Source of the DNA: Acidobacteriota bacterium
Lineage (GTDB): Bacteria > Acidobacteriota > Terriglobia > Bryobacterales > UBA6623
Length of the DNA stretch: 64,000 nucleotides
Reading direction: 5' to 3'
NCBI GenBank assembly: GCA_016125275.1
Contig: WGMB01000013.1
Coordinates: forward strand, 1-64,000
Made by a program: the position numbers and the translations under genes. Positions within the stretch are counted from its first letter, which is position 1; each line of letters opens with the position of its first letter. Below, in pieces: positions 18,808 through 28,003 of this stretch. The notes under the pieces are model-generated. The model made no database searches. It had not been told where the DNA came from and was given only the letters and a program-made list of their open reading frames with translations.

Positions 18808-21057
18808 TCACTCCCCCTCGAGCTGGCGCCGCAGAGCGCCGTCCCACGCCTCGTACAACCCCTCGATCGGCGCCGCTATCAGCGTCCGATCGCCCACCTT
18901 GAGCTCCAAGAAGCCGGCCACGGTCCTTCCAGCCACGGGCGCCGGCACGCCGGCGGCCGCCGCTTCCTGTTGGACGCGTTCGACAGTCTCCGCTCGTACC
19001 GCAATCAAGACCCGGGAAGGCGATTCGTGGAACAATGCGTACACCGCCGGCAGATCGCCCGGCGCGGCGATGGAAGCGCCCATGCCGGCCGGGCCGAACG
19101 AGCATTCCGCCGCCGCCACGGCCAAGCCCCCGTCGCTCAGGTCGTGCGCCGCTTCGACCAACCCTTCGCGGACCAAGCTCCTGGTCAGATCCTGCACCTT
19201 CTTCTCGAAGTCCAGATCCAAGGCCGGCGGCAGCCCCCAGGTCTGACCCAGCACAACGCGCGCATACTGCGAGCTGCCGAATCGCCGATCGAGCGCATCC
19301 TCGGCCCCGGGCATCCAGCCGCCCAGCAGCAGCAGCGTGAGCCCCTCAGCCGGGAAGACGCTCGAAGGAGGCGCCTCCATTCCGGGAATCAAACCGACCA
19401 CACCGAGCACCGGCGTAGGGTTGATCCCCTTGCCGAGCGTTTCGTTATACAGACTGACGTTGCCCCCGGTGATCGGGGCGCCGAAGTGCGAGCAGGCCTC
19501 GCCGATGCCTTCGATGGCGGCCACGAGCTGGGCCATGATCTCGGGCTTCTCCGGGTTGCCGAAATTCAGATTGTTCGTCGCGCCCAGCGGCTGCGCGCCC
19601 ACTACCGACAGATTGCGGCAGCTCTCGGCCACATTCAGCATCGCGCCGGCCTTCGGGTCGAGCGCGCAGTAGCGGCTGTTGCCGTCCAGCGCCATTGCCA
19701 GCGACACGCCGGCTTCCTTCACCCGCACGACGGCCGCGTCGCCGCCCGGTCCGGCCGTGGTGTTGGTCCGGACCTGGTAGTCGTACTGTTCCCAGATCCA
19801 GCGTTTGGAGCACAGATCGGCCGAACCGACCAGCTTGCGCAAGGCGTCCAGCGCCTGGGCCGAATCGACGTCCGCCACAGGTGGTCCATCGAGCGGCGCC
19901 GAGCGGGCGGGAACGGTGTGCGGCCGATCGTACAGCGGGGCGTCGTCGGTCAGAAAGGAGTTTTGTAGCTCGGCCACGGTCTCGCCGTGGTTGTTCACGC
20001 GCAGCAGGCCGTCGTCGGTCACCGTGCCGATCTCGGCCGCGTCCAGCCCCCACTTCTCGAACACCGCAAAGACTTCAGCCTCGCGGCCCCGCTCCGCCAC
20101 CAGCAACATGCGCTCCTGGGACTCCGACAGCATGATCTCGTAAGGAGTCATGCCTGTCTCCCGCTGCGGCACGAGCTTCAGGTCGATCTCGATGCCCGCG
20201 CCCGAACGGCCGCCCATTTCGCAGGTAGAGCAGGTCAGCCCCGCGGCGCCCATGTCTTGGATGCCCAGCACGGCCCCTGTCTGCATCGCCTCGATACAGG
20301 CTTCGAGCAGCAGCTTCTCCAGGAAGGGGTCGCCGACTTGCACGTTCGGCCGCTTGGCTTCCGAGTCCGCGCTGAACTCTTCCGACGCCATCGAGGCGCC
20401 CTTGATGCCGTCGCGACCCGTTTTCGCGCCGACGTAGATCACGGGGTTCCCTACCCCGGTGGCGCGGCCAAAGAAGATCTGGTCGTGACGGAAGATCCCC
20501 AGGGCGAACACGTTGACGAGAGGATTGCCCGAATAGCCGGGGTCGAACAGGCACTCGCCGCCGACGGTCGGAACGCCGAAGCAGTTGCCATAGTGGCTGA
20601 TGCCGCCCACCACGCCTTCCAGAATGTGCCGGTTGCGCGCGCCGTTCTCCGGATCGTCCAGGGGTCCGAAGCGCAGGGAGTCCAGCACCGCGATGGGCCG
20701 CGCGCCCATCGTAAAGATGTCCCGCAAAATCCCGCCGACGCCCGTGGCCGCGCCCTGGAAGGGCTCGATGTAGCTGGGGTGATTGTGCGACTCGATCTTG
20801 AAGGCCGCCGCCCAGCCGCCGCCGATGTCGACGATGCCGGCGTTCTCGCCGGGCCCGACCAAGATGCCGGGCCCTTTGGTGGGGAGCTTCTTCAGGTGCA
20901 GCCGCGACGACTTGTAGGAGCAGTGCTCGCTCCACATCACGCTGACGACGCCGAGCTCGGTCAACGTCGGGGTGCGGCCCAACCGATCGAGCACACGCTG
21001 GTACTCTTCTGCTGTCAACCCGTGTTCGCGGACGACGGCAGGGGTAATTTCAGACAT
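18808..21057 (-). CDS. purL: Phosphoribosylformylglycinamidine synthase subunit PurL
   Basis: Small-type PurL of 749 residues, the synthetase part of the FGAR amidotransferase that works with PurQ and PurS. Signatures are [40 protein letters not shown] followed by SHNHPS, and the second-half GGNVSLYNE and [15 protein letters not shown]. Length is that of Bacillus-type PurL (about 740), not the 1300-residue fused form, so a separate PurS is expected. It begins three bases after the purQ stop. Confidence 0.97.
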   Translation of the reverse strand: MSEITPAVVREHGLTAEEYQRVLDRLGRTPTLTELGVVSVMWSEHCSYKSSRLHLKKLPTKGPGILVGPGENAGIVDIGGGWAAAFKIESHNHPSYIEPFQGAATGVGGILRDIFTMGARPIAVLDSLRFGPLDDPENGARNRHILEGVVGGISHYGNCFGVPTVGGECLFDPGYSGNPLVNVFALGIFRHDQIFFGRATGVGNPVIYVGAKTGRDGIKGASMASEEFSADSEAKRPNVQVGDPFLEKLLLEACIEAMQTGAVLGIQDMGAAGLTCSTCEMGGRSGAGIEIDLKLVPQRETGMTPYEIMLSESQERMLLVAERGREAEVFAVFEKWGLDAAEIGTVTDDGLLRVNNHGETVAELQNSFLTDDAPLYDRPHTVPARSAPLDGPPVADVDSAQALDALRKLVGSADLCSKRWIWEQYDYQVRTNTTAGPGGDAAVVRVKEAGVSLAMALDGNSRYCALDPKAGAMLNVAESCRNLSVVGAQPLGATNNLNFGNPEKPEIMAQLVAAIEGIGEACSHFGAPITGGNVSLYNETLGKGINPTPVLGVVGLIPGMEAPPSSVFPAEGLTLLLLGGWMPGAEDALDRRFGSSQYARVVLGQTWGLPPALDLDFEKKVQDLTRSLVREGLVEAAHDLSDGGLAVAAAECSFGPAGMGASIAAPGDLPAVYALFHESPSRVLIAVRAETVERVQQEAAAAGVPAPVAGRTVAGFLELKVGDRTLIAAPIEGLYEAWDGALRRQLEGE

Positions 21058-21060
21058 GGT

Positions 21061-21756
21061 TCAGCTAGCGAGGCTCAGGGCCCCGATCATCGACTCAAAG
21101 ATGCAGCGACCGTCCGTCGAGCCCATCACGGGATCGGCGGCGCGTTCCGGGTGCGGCATCATGCCCAGCACATTGCGGCCTTCGCTGAGCACGCCGGCGA
21201 TATGGCGCGCCGAACCGTTCGGGTTGGCCGCCTCGGTGAGCTTGCCCTCGGCGTCGCAGTAGCGGAAGGCGATACGGTCCGCGCGCTCGAGTTCGTCGAG
21301 CGTGGCCGCATCGGCGTGATAGCGCCCCTCTCCATGCGCCACCGGGATCGCCAGCGGCGTAGAAGGGCAATGGGAGGTGAACGGAGAATCTTTCGTGCCC
21401 GCGGCCAAATGCACCGTCTTGCAGACGAAGTGAAGATTGGCGTTGCGCACCAACGCCCCGGGCAGCAGATGCGCTTCGGTCAAGGCCTGGAAACCGTTGC
21501 AGATGCCGATGACCAAGCCGTCGGAGTCGGCAAAGCGCTTGACCGCCTTCATCACCGGCGAGAAGTGCGCGATCGCCCCGGCGCGCAGGTAGTCCCCGTA
21601 GGAGAAGCCGCCCGGCAACACGACCGCGTCGCAGCCTTGCAGATCCTCGGACTGATGCCAGATCGGGACCGCTTCTTGGCCGAGATTGCTCTCGAGCGCA
21701 TAGAGCGCGTCGTGATCGCAGTTCGAACCGGGGAAGATGACGACGCCGAACTTCAT
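21061..21756 (-). CDS. purQ: Phosphoribosylformylglycinamidine synthase subunit PurQ (glutaminase)
   Basis: Class I glutamine amidotransferase of about 231 residues supplying ammonia to PurL. The catalytic cysteine is in VIGICNGFQALTEAHLLPGA, and the His-Glu pair is in MMPHPERAADPVMGS. The start MKFGVVIFPGSNCDHD is the family start. A GTG 18 bases upstream, with GAGAG before it, is an alternative. It heads the purQ-purL-purF run. No purS is found just upstream, where it normally sits. Confidence 0.95.
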   Translation of the reverse strand: MKFGVVIFPGSNCDHDALYALESNLGQEAVPIWHQSEDLQGCDAVVLPGGFSYGDYLRAGAIAHFSPVMKAVKRFADSDGLVIGICNGFQALTEAHLLPGALVRNANLHFVCKTVHLAAGTKDSPFTSHCPSTPLAIPVAHGEGRYHADAATLDELERADRIAFRYCDAEGKLTEAANPNGSARHIAGVLSEGRNVLGMMPHPERAADPVMGSTDGRCIFESMIGALSLAS

Positions 21757-21841
21757 CCGTTCCGGCTGGACCACTGCCGGACTCTCATCTTAGCATTCCC
21801 GTAACAGGGCCGAACCCGGTTTGAAGCGCACTTTCTGCCTT

Positions 21842-21859
21842 CTCCGACGGATGTCGGAG
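21842..21859. other. Short perfect stem-loop directly after the YbjQ-family stop codon
   Basis: CTCCGAC (21842-21848) and GTCGGAG (21853-21859) form a 7-bp stem with a four-base loop. On the minus strand it starts immediately after the stop codon of the YbjQ-family gene. It lacks a U-rich tail, so it may be a weak terminator or an mRNA 3' stabiliser. Confidence 0.4.
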
Positions 21860-22180
21860 CTAGCTGAGCTTCACGGCGGTCCCGCTGGCGCTCACCATCA
21901 GCATGCCGTTGTTCTCGCCGAGCACCTCGTAGTCGAGGTCGACTCCGACGACGGCGTCCGCCCCCAACGAGGCCGCGTGATCGCACATCTCGTCGAGAGC
22001 GATCTGGCGAGCCTTCGCCAACTCCTTCTCGTAGGAGCCGCTCCGGCCGCCGACGATGTCGCGCAGCCCGGCAAACAGGTCGCGGAAGATGTTCGCGCCC
22101 AGAATGGCCTCGCCGACAACGATGCCGAGGTAGCCGCGGACCGGCCGGCCCTCGACAGTGGGTGTGGTGGTGGTGATCAT
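21860..22180 (-). CDS. YbjQ/UPF0145 family protein
   Basis: Protein of 106 residues from the YbjQ (UPF0145, also called heavy-metal-binding domain) family, which forms a pentameric fold of unclear role. Matching segments are [36 protein letters not shown] and [17 protein letters not shown], with the ending [14 protein letters not shown]. The ATG at 22180 gives the usual length; an ATG nine bases upstream is possible. It is divergent from the methyltransferase gene and just upstream of the pur run, with no visible functional link. Confidence 0.9.
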   Translation of the reverse strand: MITTTTPTVEGRPVRGYLGIVVGEAILGANIFRDLFAGLRDIVGGRSGSYEKELAKARQIALDEMCDHAASLGADAVVGVDLDYEVLGENNGMLMVSASGTAVKLS

Positions 22181-22284
22181 GGCTACCATTGCTACGAAGT
22201 TCGAGCGCGAAATGTTTGCTCGTCAGGCCCGCATGTCGGGAGCCCCGCCGCCGCTGCGCACTGATTGTTGAGCGGAAACTAGCT

Positions 22285-23394
22285 ATGTCCCTGAGTCCCA
22301 CCCTCCCCGTCGACCGGTACAGAGCGCGCCGCGAGGCCTTCCAGGCGAAGCTGCTCGAGTCGCTCGGCGGCGCCTTCCGCCTGCTCGGCGTCTATCTCGG
22401 AGACCAGCTCGGCTACTACGAGGCGCTGGCCGCCGCCGGAGCGCTGACGTCGGCCGGGTTGGCTGACGCCACCCAGACCCATGAGCGCTATGCCCGCGAA
22501 TGGCTGGAGCAGCAAACGACGGCCGGAGTCCTGGAAGTCGACGACGAGAATCGGCCCGCGGCGGAGCGCCGCTACAGCCTGCCGGAAGCGCACCGCGCTG
22601 TGCTGGCTGACCCCGATAGCCTCGACTTCATGGCGCCGCTGGGTCAACTCTTGGCCGGCGCTTCGAAGCCGCTGCCGCGGTTGCTGGAGGCCTACCGCAC
22701 CGGCGCAGGCATTCCCTTCGAGGCCTACGGGGAAGAGCTGCGCACGGGACAATCGCGCATCAACCGTGCGATGTTCCTCCAGCAGTTGGGGCAGGAATGG
22801 ATTCCGACCATGCCGGATGTGCTGGCTCGACTAGCCTCCGCCCCCGGCGCCCGTGTGGCGGACATCGGCTGCGGTTGCGGCTGGTCCGCCATCGGCGTGG
22901 CCCAGTGCTTTCCTCAGGTGCAGGTCGACGGCTTCGACTTCGACGCCCCTTCGGTGGCGGACGCCCGCCGGAATGTGGCCGCGCACGGTCTGGAGGATCG
23001 CGTCCGCACCCTGCAGGCCGACGCCGGCGACCCTTCCTTCGAAGGTCGTTACGACCTGGTGATGGCTCTGGAATGCGTACACGATATGGGCGATCCGGTC
23101 GGCGCCCTGCGGACGATGCGCCGGCTCGCCGGCCCCGACGGCGCCGTTCTCATTGCCGACGAATGCGTAGCGGAGAAGTTTCGGGCCGACGGCGGTGATG
23201 TCGACTGGATGATGTACGGCTGGAGCATGCTCCACTGCCTGCCGGTAGGGCTCGTCGACCCGCCCGCCAAGGGCACGGGGACCTGCATGCGTCCGGACAC
23301 TCTGCGCGAATACGCCCTGGAAGCGGGATTTGACTCGGTGGAGATCCTGCCGATCGAGAGCCTCTTCTTCCGGTTCTATCGCCTCAGGGCGTAG
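22285..23394 (+). CDS. Class I SAM-dependent methyltransferase with N-terminal helical domain
   Basis: Methyltransferase of 369 residues; the substrate is unknown. The N-terminal ~170 residues look like a winged-helix dimerisation domain as in small-molecule O-methyltransferases (LGYYEALAAAGALTSAGLAD, YAREWLEQQTTAGVLEVDD). The catalytic domain has the SAM loop ARVADIGCGCGWSAIGVAQ, the acidic residue in VDGFDFDAPSVADAR and ALECVHDMGDPVGALRTMRR. A dimethylglycine-, RdmB- or ubiquinone-type activity is possible, but nothing here decides it. The ATG at 22285 is used because the frame upstream is not protein-like. It is a single gene between divergent and convergent neighbours. Confidence 0.85.
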   Translation: MSLSPTLPVDRYRARREAFQAKLLESLGGAFRLLGVYLGDQLGYYEALAAAGALTSAGLADATQTHERYAREWLEQQTTAGVLEVDDENRPAAERRYSLPEAHRAVLADPDSLDFMAPLGQLLAGASKPLPRLLEAYRTGAGIPFEAYGEELRTGQSRINRAMFLQQLGQEWIPTMPDVLARLASAPGARVADIGCGCGWSAIGVAQCFPQVQVDGFDFDAPSVADARRNVAAHGLEDRVRTLQADAGDPSFEGRYDLVMALECVHDMGDPVGALRTMRRLAGPDGAVLIADECVAEKFRADGGDVDWMMYGWSMLHCLPVGLVDPPAKGTGTCMRPDTLREYALEAGFDSVEILPIESLFFRFYRLRA

Positions 23395-23409
23395 CAGCCG
23401 GGGAGGGAC

Positions 23410-23498
23410 GCCGCTCCTCGATCGGGTTTAGGGCCGGCACTCTTCGAGGACGGGTGAAGCTGTCCCCCGTCGGCTCGAGGCTCGTCCCGAGGAGCGGC
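23410..23498. repeat. 11-bp inverted repeat framing the convergent intergenic region
   Basis: GCCGCTCCTCG (23410-23420) and its exact reverse complement (23488-23498) are separated by 67 bases. Between them GACGGG (23449-23454) can pair with CCCGTC (23466-23471), giving a nested structure. The repeat fills the gap between the methyltransferase gene and the convergent small secreted-protein gene. It could act as a bidirectional terminator, although the loop is long for that. Confidence 0.45.
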
Positions 23499-23500
23499 TG

Positions 23501-23830
23501 TTACTTCTTGGGCTTGATCTTCTGGATCTCCAAGAAGTTGTCTTCCACCACGCCTTCCACCTCGACCATCTTGCCGACGTAGGGGTCGGCGGGGTCTTCA
23601 AAGAGCAACTCCAGCACCTTCTTCGGGTTCTTCTCGGGCACGAAGACCAGCACCTGATCGTCCCGGTTCTTGCCCTGTGCGCACTTGGCGTGCTCGGCTT
23701 CAGTGATCTTGCCGTCCTCGGCGCAGTCGGCGTAGGCGATCAGGCCGGTGAGCTTTTCGGCGGCCTCGGACGGGATGGGAGCCAGAGTCAAGGATCCGAA
23801 TACGGCGGCAAAGGCTAAGGTCGATCGCAT
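23501..23830 (-). CDS. Small secreted protein of unknown function
   Basis: 109 residues with a Sec signal peptide (MRSTLAFAAVFGSLTLAPIP, likely cut after SEAA near residue 24). The mature part has two cysteines (36 and 50) that could form a disulfide, and a C-terminal stretch VGKMVEVEGVVEDNFLEIQK that resembles an OB-like beta barrel. No family recognised. It is divergent from the threonylcarbamoyl-AMP synthase gene, with 88 bases between them. Confidence 0.75.
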   Translation of the reverse strand: MRSTLAFAAVFGSLTLAPIPSEAAEKLTGLIAYADCAEDGKITEAEHAKCAQGKNRDDQVLVFVPEKNPKKVLELLFEDPADPYVGKMVEVEGVVEDNFLEIQKIKPKK

Positions 23831-23861
23831 GGCAGAGATTCTCTCTCATCCTTGAGACTGT

Positions 23862-23876
23862 TGGCACGCCGCGTGC
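23862..23876 (+). promoter_or_regulatory. Candidate sigma-54 (-24/-12) promoter
   Basis: TGGCACGCCGCGTGC matches the sigma-54 pattern TGGCACG-N4-TTGC with one mismatch (G for T), and the GG and GC dinucleotides are correctly spaced. The GC at 23875-23876 predicts a start near 23888, 31 bases before the ATG at 23919. The same bases lie in an imperfect dyad (23861-23884). An NtrC-type activator is encoded in this window, but no activator site was identified here. Confidence 0.4.
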
Positions 23877-23918
23877 GTTGCCAAAAAACGAGCGCTAGGC
23901 TGGAAGTCTTCCGCCGCC

Positions 23919-25013
23919 ATGCGAACTGAAACGATCCAGGTCGATCCGGAGAGGCCGGACCCTGCAGCCGTCGAACGCGCCGCTTCCGTCATCCGCCGGG
24001 GAGGCTTGGTCGCCTTCCCTACCGAAACCGTCTACGGCCTCGGCGCCGATGCGACCAGCGCTCGGGCCGTCGCCGGAATCTTCGAGGCCAAGCAGCGGCC
24101 TTCGTCGGATCCTCTGATCGTGCACCTCGCCCAGGCGGCTCAGCTCGGGGAGGTCGCCCAGGCGCCGCCGCCGATTGCAATGGAACTTGCCGGGCGCTTC
24201 TGGCCGGGTCCGCTGACGCTGGTGCTCTGTCGCGGCGCCTCGATTCCGGCGGTGGTCTCTGCCGGGTTGGACACCGTCGCCGTCCGCGTCCCCGCCCATC
24301 CCGTCGCCAAGGCCTTGCTGGAAGCAGCACGAGTCCCCATCGCCGCCCCCAGCGCGAACCTTTTCGCGCGGCCGAGCCCGACGACGGCCTCCCACGTTCT
24401 CGAAGACCTCGATGGCCGCATCGACATGGTCCTCGACGGCGGTGCGGCGCCGATCGGCGTCGAATCCACCGTGCTCGACCTGACCGGTCCCCTGCCCCTG
24501 GTGTTGCGCCCGGGCGGGACCCCTCTGGAGGCGCTTGAAGCCGTCCTGCCGCAAGTCGCTTTTCGACCCAAGCATCTGCCGCTGAGCGGCGAGGCCGCCG
24601 CGTCGCCGGGCATGTTGCTCAAGCACTACTCGCCAAAGGCCGCGCTGTGGCTGTTCCGCGGCACGGGTCCGGAGACAGCCGCGCGAATGCTGGAGGCCGC
24701 CGAAGGCGTTGCTCGGGCTCGCCGGGTCGGCGTGCTGGCTTTTGACGAAGAGCTCGAGAGTTGGAGCCGATTCCCGGTCGAGATCTACGGGTTGGGGCCA
24801 GTGGATCAGCCGGAGCAGGCGGCGCGTCGGCTCTTCGCCGGGCTGCGCGAGCTCGACCGTCGCGGCGTCGAGATCATCCTGGCCCGCGGGCCCGCTCGAC
24901 AAGGACTGGGAGAGGCGGTGTGGGATCGGCTATTTCGCGCCGCCGAAGGCCGCTTGGCCGACGAGCAGGAGGCCGCGGCCGGCGGCCCGGAAATCCCCGG
25001 TGAGTTAGAGTAA
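23919..25013 (+). CDS. sua5: L-threonylcarbamoyladenylate synthase (Sua5/TsaC family)
   Basis: Long-form enzyme of 364 residues that makes threonylcarbamoyl-AMP from threonine, bicarbonate and ATP for the t6A37 modification of tRNA. The YrdC domain (about 15-205) shows GGLVAFPTETVYGLGADATS, KQRPSSDPLIVHLAQ, and APSANLFARPSPTTASHVLE. The C-terminal Sua5 domain follows from about 215 (PGMLLKHYSPKAALWLF). It sits alone between divergent and downstream genes, with a possible sigma-54 promoter in front. Confidence 0.95.
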   Translation: MRTETIQVDPERPDPAAVERAASVIRRGGLVAFPTETVYGLGADATSARAVAGIFEAKQRPSSDPLIVHLAQAAQLGEVAQAPPPIAMELAGRFWPGPLTLVLCRGASIPAVVSAGLDTVAVRVPAHPVAKALLEAARVPIAAPSANLFARPSPTTASHVLEDLDGRIDMVLDGGAAPIGVESTVLDLTGPLPLVLRPGGTPLEALEAVLPQVAFRPKHLPLSGEAAASPGMLLKHYSPKAALWLFRGTGPETAARMLEAAEGVARARRVGVLAFDEELESWSRFPVEIYGLGPVDQPEQAARRLFAGLRELDRRGVEIILARGPARQGLGEAVWDRLFRAAEGRLADEQEAAAGGPEIPGELE

Positions 25014-25048
25014 CGGCCAGTTTTCGCCATCGACAGGAGGTAGCACCC

Positions 25049-26497
25049 ATGAAGAAATCGCTCGAAACACTGCTCGACCGCCGCTCGTTCTTCCGACGCA
25101 GCGCCGGAGCGGGGGCCGCGATCGCCGCCGGCAGTTGGGTCACCGAAGCAGACCTCGAAGCGGCCATGCAGGCCGCTCCGCAAATGTCCCGGCCGTCGGA
25201 CCTCAAGATCACCGACTTGCGCATTGCGCACGTCAAAGACGCGCCCATGCGCTGTCCGCTCATCAAGCTCTATACCAACCAGGGAATCGTCGGCCTCGGG
25301 GAGGTGCGCGACGGCGCCGACCCGCGCTACGCCCTGATGCTCAAGCCGCGCCTGCTGGGTGAGAACCCTTGCGACGTCGACCGGCTGTTCCGCAAGATCA
25401 AGCAGTTCGGCGGCCACGCCCGCCAAGCCGGCGGCGTGTGCGGCGTCGAGATGGCGTTGTGGGACATCGCCGGCAAAGCCTACGACGTCCCCGCCTATCA
25501 ACTCCTCGGAGGCAAGTTCCGCGACCACGTGCGCTGCTACTCCGACACCACGATCTCCAAGGACCCCGAGGAGTTCGCGCAGCGCCTCTATGACCGCAAG
25601 GAGGAGAAGGGCTTCACGTTCCTGAAGATGGATCTGGGGACCCGGCTGTTCCCGGAAGACTCCTCCAAGTATCTGACCCAGCCCCTCGGCCCCAAGACCC
25701 AGTGGGAGCAGAGCCGGGTGATGCACTTCTTCACCGGGCAAGAGCTCACGCCGGCCGGCGTGGACTACCTGGCCAACTATGTCTCCGTGGTGCGCCAGAA
25801 GGTCGGCATGGAGGTGCCCCTGGCCGCGGACCACTTTGGGCACATCGGCCTCAACTCCTGCATACGGCTCGGCAAGGCCCTCGAAAAGTACAACATGGCC
25901 TGGCTCGAGGACATGGTCCCCTGGCAGCACCCGGAGATGATGAAGCAGATCACCGACGCCGTCGACATCCCGATCCTCACCGGCGAGGACATCTTCCTCA
26001 AGGAAGAGTTCATGAAGCTGATCGACATGCACGCCGTCGACATCGTGCACCCCGACCTGGCCAGCTCCGGCGGACTGCTCGAGACCAAAAAGATCGGTGA
26101 CTACGCCCAAGAGCACGGCGTGGCAATGGCAATGCACTTCGCCGGTACGCCCGTGAGCTTCATGGCAAACGTCCACTGCGCCGCCGCCACGGAGAACTTC
26201 CTGGCGCTCGAGAACCACTCAGTGGACGTGCCCTGGTGGGGCGACATGGTCAAGACCACCGGGAAGGCCGGCAAGCCATTGTTCGACAAGGGCTTCGCGC
26301 CGGTGCAGGACGGTCCGGGGCTGGGCGTGGAGCTGGTCGACGAGGTGATCAAGCAGCACCTCTACGAACCGGGATACTTCGAGCCCACGCCGGAGTGGGA
26401 CAAGTCGCCGGCCAACGACCGGCTATGGAGCCTGAACCCGTCGCCGGCCCCAACCCGCCGGGTGAAGGCGGGCGTAGCCCGGCTGCTGGAGGTCTGA
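25049..26497 (+). CDS. TAT-exported enolase-superfamily sugar-acid dehydratase (mandelate racemase/RspA-like)
   Basis: Enzyme of 482 residues. It starts with a twin-arginine signal (RRSFFRRSAGAGAAIAAGSW), so it is probably periplasmic. After it come an enolase N-terminal capping domain (about 50-165; GVCGVEMALWDIAGKAYDVP) and a TIM barrel. Metal ligands are suggested by LAADHFG, WLEDMVPW and ILTGEDIF; the acid/base lysine region is FLKMDLG, and a late histidine lies in AMAMHFAGTP. The closest known groups are mannonate/galactonate dehydratases (RspA/ManD). The substrate cannot be fixed. CAGGAGG is 8 bases before the ATG. Confidence 0.88.
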   Translation: MKKSLETLLDRRSFFRRSAGAGAAIAAGSWVTEADLEAAMQAAPQMSRPSDLKITDLRIAHVKDAPMRCPLIKLYTNQGIVGLGEVRDGADPRYALMLKPRLLGENPCDVDRLFRKIKQFGGHARQAGGVCGVEMALWDIAGKAYDVPAYQLLGGKFRDHVRCYSDTTISKDPEEFAQRLYDRKEEKGFTFLKMDLGTRLFPEDSSKYLTQPLGPKTQWEQSRVMHFFTGQELTPAGVDYLANYVSVVRQKVGMEVPLAADHFGHIGLNSCIRLGKALEKYNMAWLEDMVPWQHPEMMKQITDAVDIPILTGEDIFLKEEFMKLIDMHAVDIVHPDLASSGGLLETKKIGDYAQEHGVAMAMHFAGTPVSFMANVHCAAATENFLALENHSVDVPWWGDMVKTTGKAGKPLFDKGFAPVQDGPGLGVELVDEVIKQHLYEPGYFEPTPEWDKSPANDRLWSLNPSPAPTRRVKAGVARLLEV

Positions 26498-26521
26498 CGA
26501 CGCCTCTGCCGGACGCCGAGC

Positions 26522-27946
26522 CTATTTTTCCAGCGGGGCGCTCTCGTTGAACGCCCGCAGCACGACCTCGTCCACGCCCAATTGGGATTCGAGGCCGCGT
26601 TGCAGCACTTCGAGCGCGCCGTCGTCCAGGCTTTGGTCGGCCTCGTAGGAAACGCGCACCACGAGGCCTGCCGGCGTGAAGCCGATCTCATAGGAGAGCA
26701 GGCAGGCCCGGCTCGACGGCCACAGCTCGTCGAGCGGCCGCTGCACGCGGGCCAGCAGGTCGGCCTGCAAGACCGTGAGGTCCGTCGGGCGGGCCGCCGC
26801 CGCCGCGGGCTGCGCCATCAGGCCTTCGCGCAGGCGCTCGAACTCCTCTTCGCCTGTCACCCGTCGAACGCTCAAGCGGGCCTCCCTGCCCGTCCGCATC
26901 AGAATCATGCGCTCGGCGTCGGCCACCCGCTCGTTGTCCACCGCATTGGTGACGATGAGGCTGACGCGAATGGTGTCGCCGAGCACGTTGGACTGTTGGG
27001 TGACCACCGAGTCGGGGTCGTCCTGGGTGATGAGCTTGACGGCGCGCTGAACCGCGTCGCGGGCGACCGCTTCGTTGGCGAGCTGAATCAGCGACTTGCT
27101 CAGCGGGTAGAGCACCGCCCCCAAAGTGAGCGCGAGCATCGCAACGCGCCAGCGCAGCTTGCCGATGTTGGCGAACGAGCGCGAGATGGCCGTCTTGCTC
27201 TCGAGAAAGTGATAGATCGAGTCCTTGGAGGCCCGCTCGAGCAGTGGCTGGGCGATGCCGAGCCGCACCTCCGGGGCGTCCATGCGCAGCACCGAAAACA
27301 CCACGAAGGCGCTGGCCACGATGGCGGCCAGGTTCGTGAGGAACAGCAGCATCGCGCCGCCCATGATCTCGGTGTCGAAGCTCGAGCCAAGCCCAAAGCC
27401 CACCGTACACAGCGGCGGCATCAAAGCCACCGCGATCGCCACGCCAGGCAGGGCGCTCGTTCCGCCGCCGGTGGGGCTGCAACTGCGCGACACCAGCAGC
27501 GATCCGGCCAGTCCGGAGAACAGCGCCACGCCCAGGTCCAACAGGTTCGGCCGCGTGCGGGCCAGAATCTCCGGCGTCGCCGTATCCAGCGGCAGCAGCC
27601 AGACCAAGGTCCCCGCGAACAGGATGGAGCCGACGATGCTGATTGCCAACTGGATCGCCGACTTGATGCCCAAGTAGAGGTCCGCGGCTGCGAACGCCAG
27701 TCCCGACCCGATGATCGGCCCCATCAGCGGGGAGACGAGCATCGCGCCGATCACCACCGCCGGGCTGCTCAGCACCAAGCCTAGCGTGGCGATACCGGCG
27801 GAGAGGAACAGCTCCAGCCAGTAGTTGACGTTCGAGATATCCGCACCGTCGAAGATCTGCAGGTAGACCTTGGGCTTGGATTCCGGATCGACCCGCAGGA
27901 TGTCCTCGAAGCGGGGGCGGAGGAGGAAACGCAAAACGGGGTTCAC
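26522..27946 (-). CDS. DUF389 (TIGR00341-type) integral membrane protein
   Basis: 474 residues with about seven hydrophobic segments in the first 270, in the DUF389 pattern: NVNYWLELFLSAGIATLGLV, SPAVVIGAMLVSPLMGPIIG, GLAGSLLV...GVAIAVALMPPLCTVGFGL, then LLFLTNLAAIVASAFVVF. A soluble C-terminal region of about 200 residues follows. The molecular function of this family is unknown; it is often called a hydrophobic-domain or putative transport protein. The stop codon is 25 bases from the convergent dehydratase gene. Confidence 0.88.
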   Translation of the reverse strand: MNPVLRFLLRPRFEDILRVDPESKPKVYLQIFDGADISNVNYWLELFLSAGIATLGLVLSSPAVVIGAMLVSPLMGPIIGSGLAFAAADLYLGIKSAIQLAISIVGSILFAGTLVWLLPLDTATPEILARTRPNLLDLGVALFSGLAGSLLVSRSCSPTGGGTSALPGVAIAVALMPPLCTVGFGLGSSFDTEIMGGAMLLFLTNLAAIVASAFVVFSVLRMDAPEVRLGIAQPLLERASKDSIYHFLESKTAISRSFANIGKLRWRVAMLALTLGAVLYPLSKSLIQLANEAVARDAVQRAVKLITQDDPDSVVTQQSNVLGDTIRVSLIVTNAVDNERVADAERMILMRTGREARLSVRRVTGEEEFERLREGLMAQPAAAAARPTDLTVLQADLLARVQRPLDELWPSSRACLLSYEIGFTPAGLVVRVSYEADQSLDDGALEVLQRGLESQLGVDEVVLRAFNESAPLEK

Positions 27947-28003
27947 GATGGCTCCACTGTAGCCAAAGAATGTTCGTCGTAGCGCGTCCTTTTGATCTTG
28001 GGC

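Noticed and set aside
21757-21859. Purine riboswitch or PurR-type operator before purQ
   Set aside because: No riboswitch core or convincing operator repeat could be seen in the ~100 bases. Only a short stem-loop belonging to the neighbouring stop is present.
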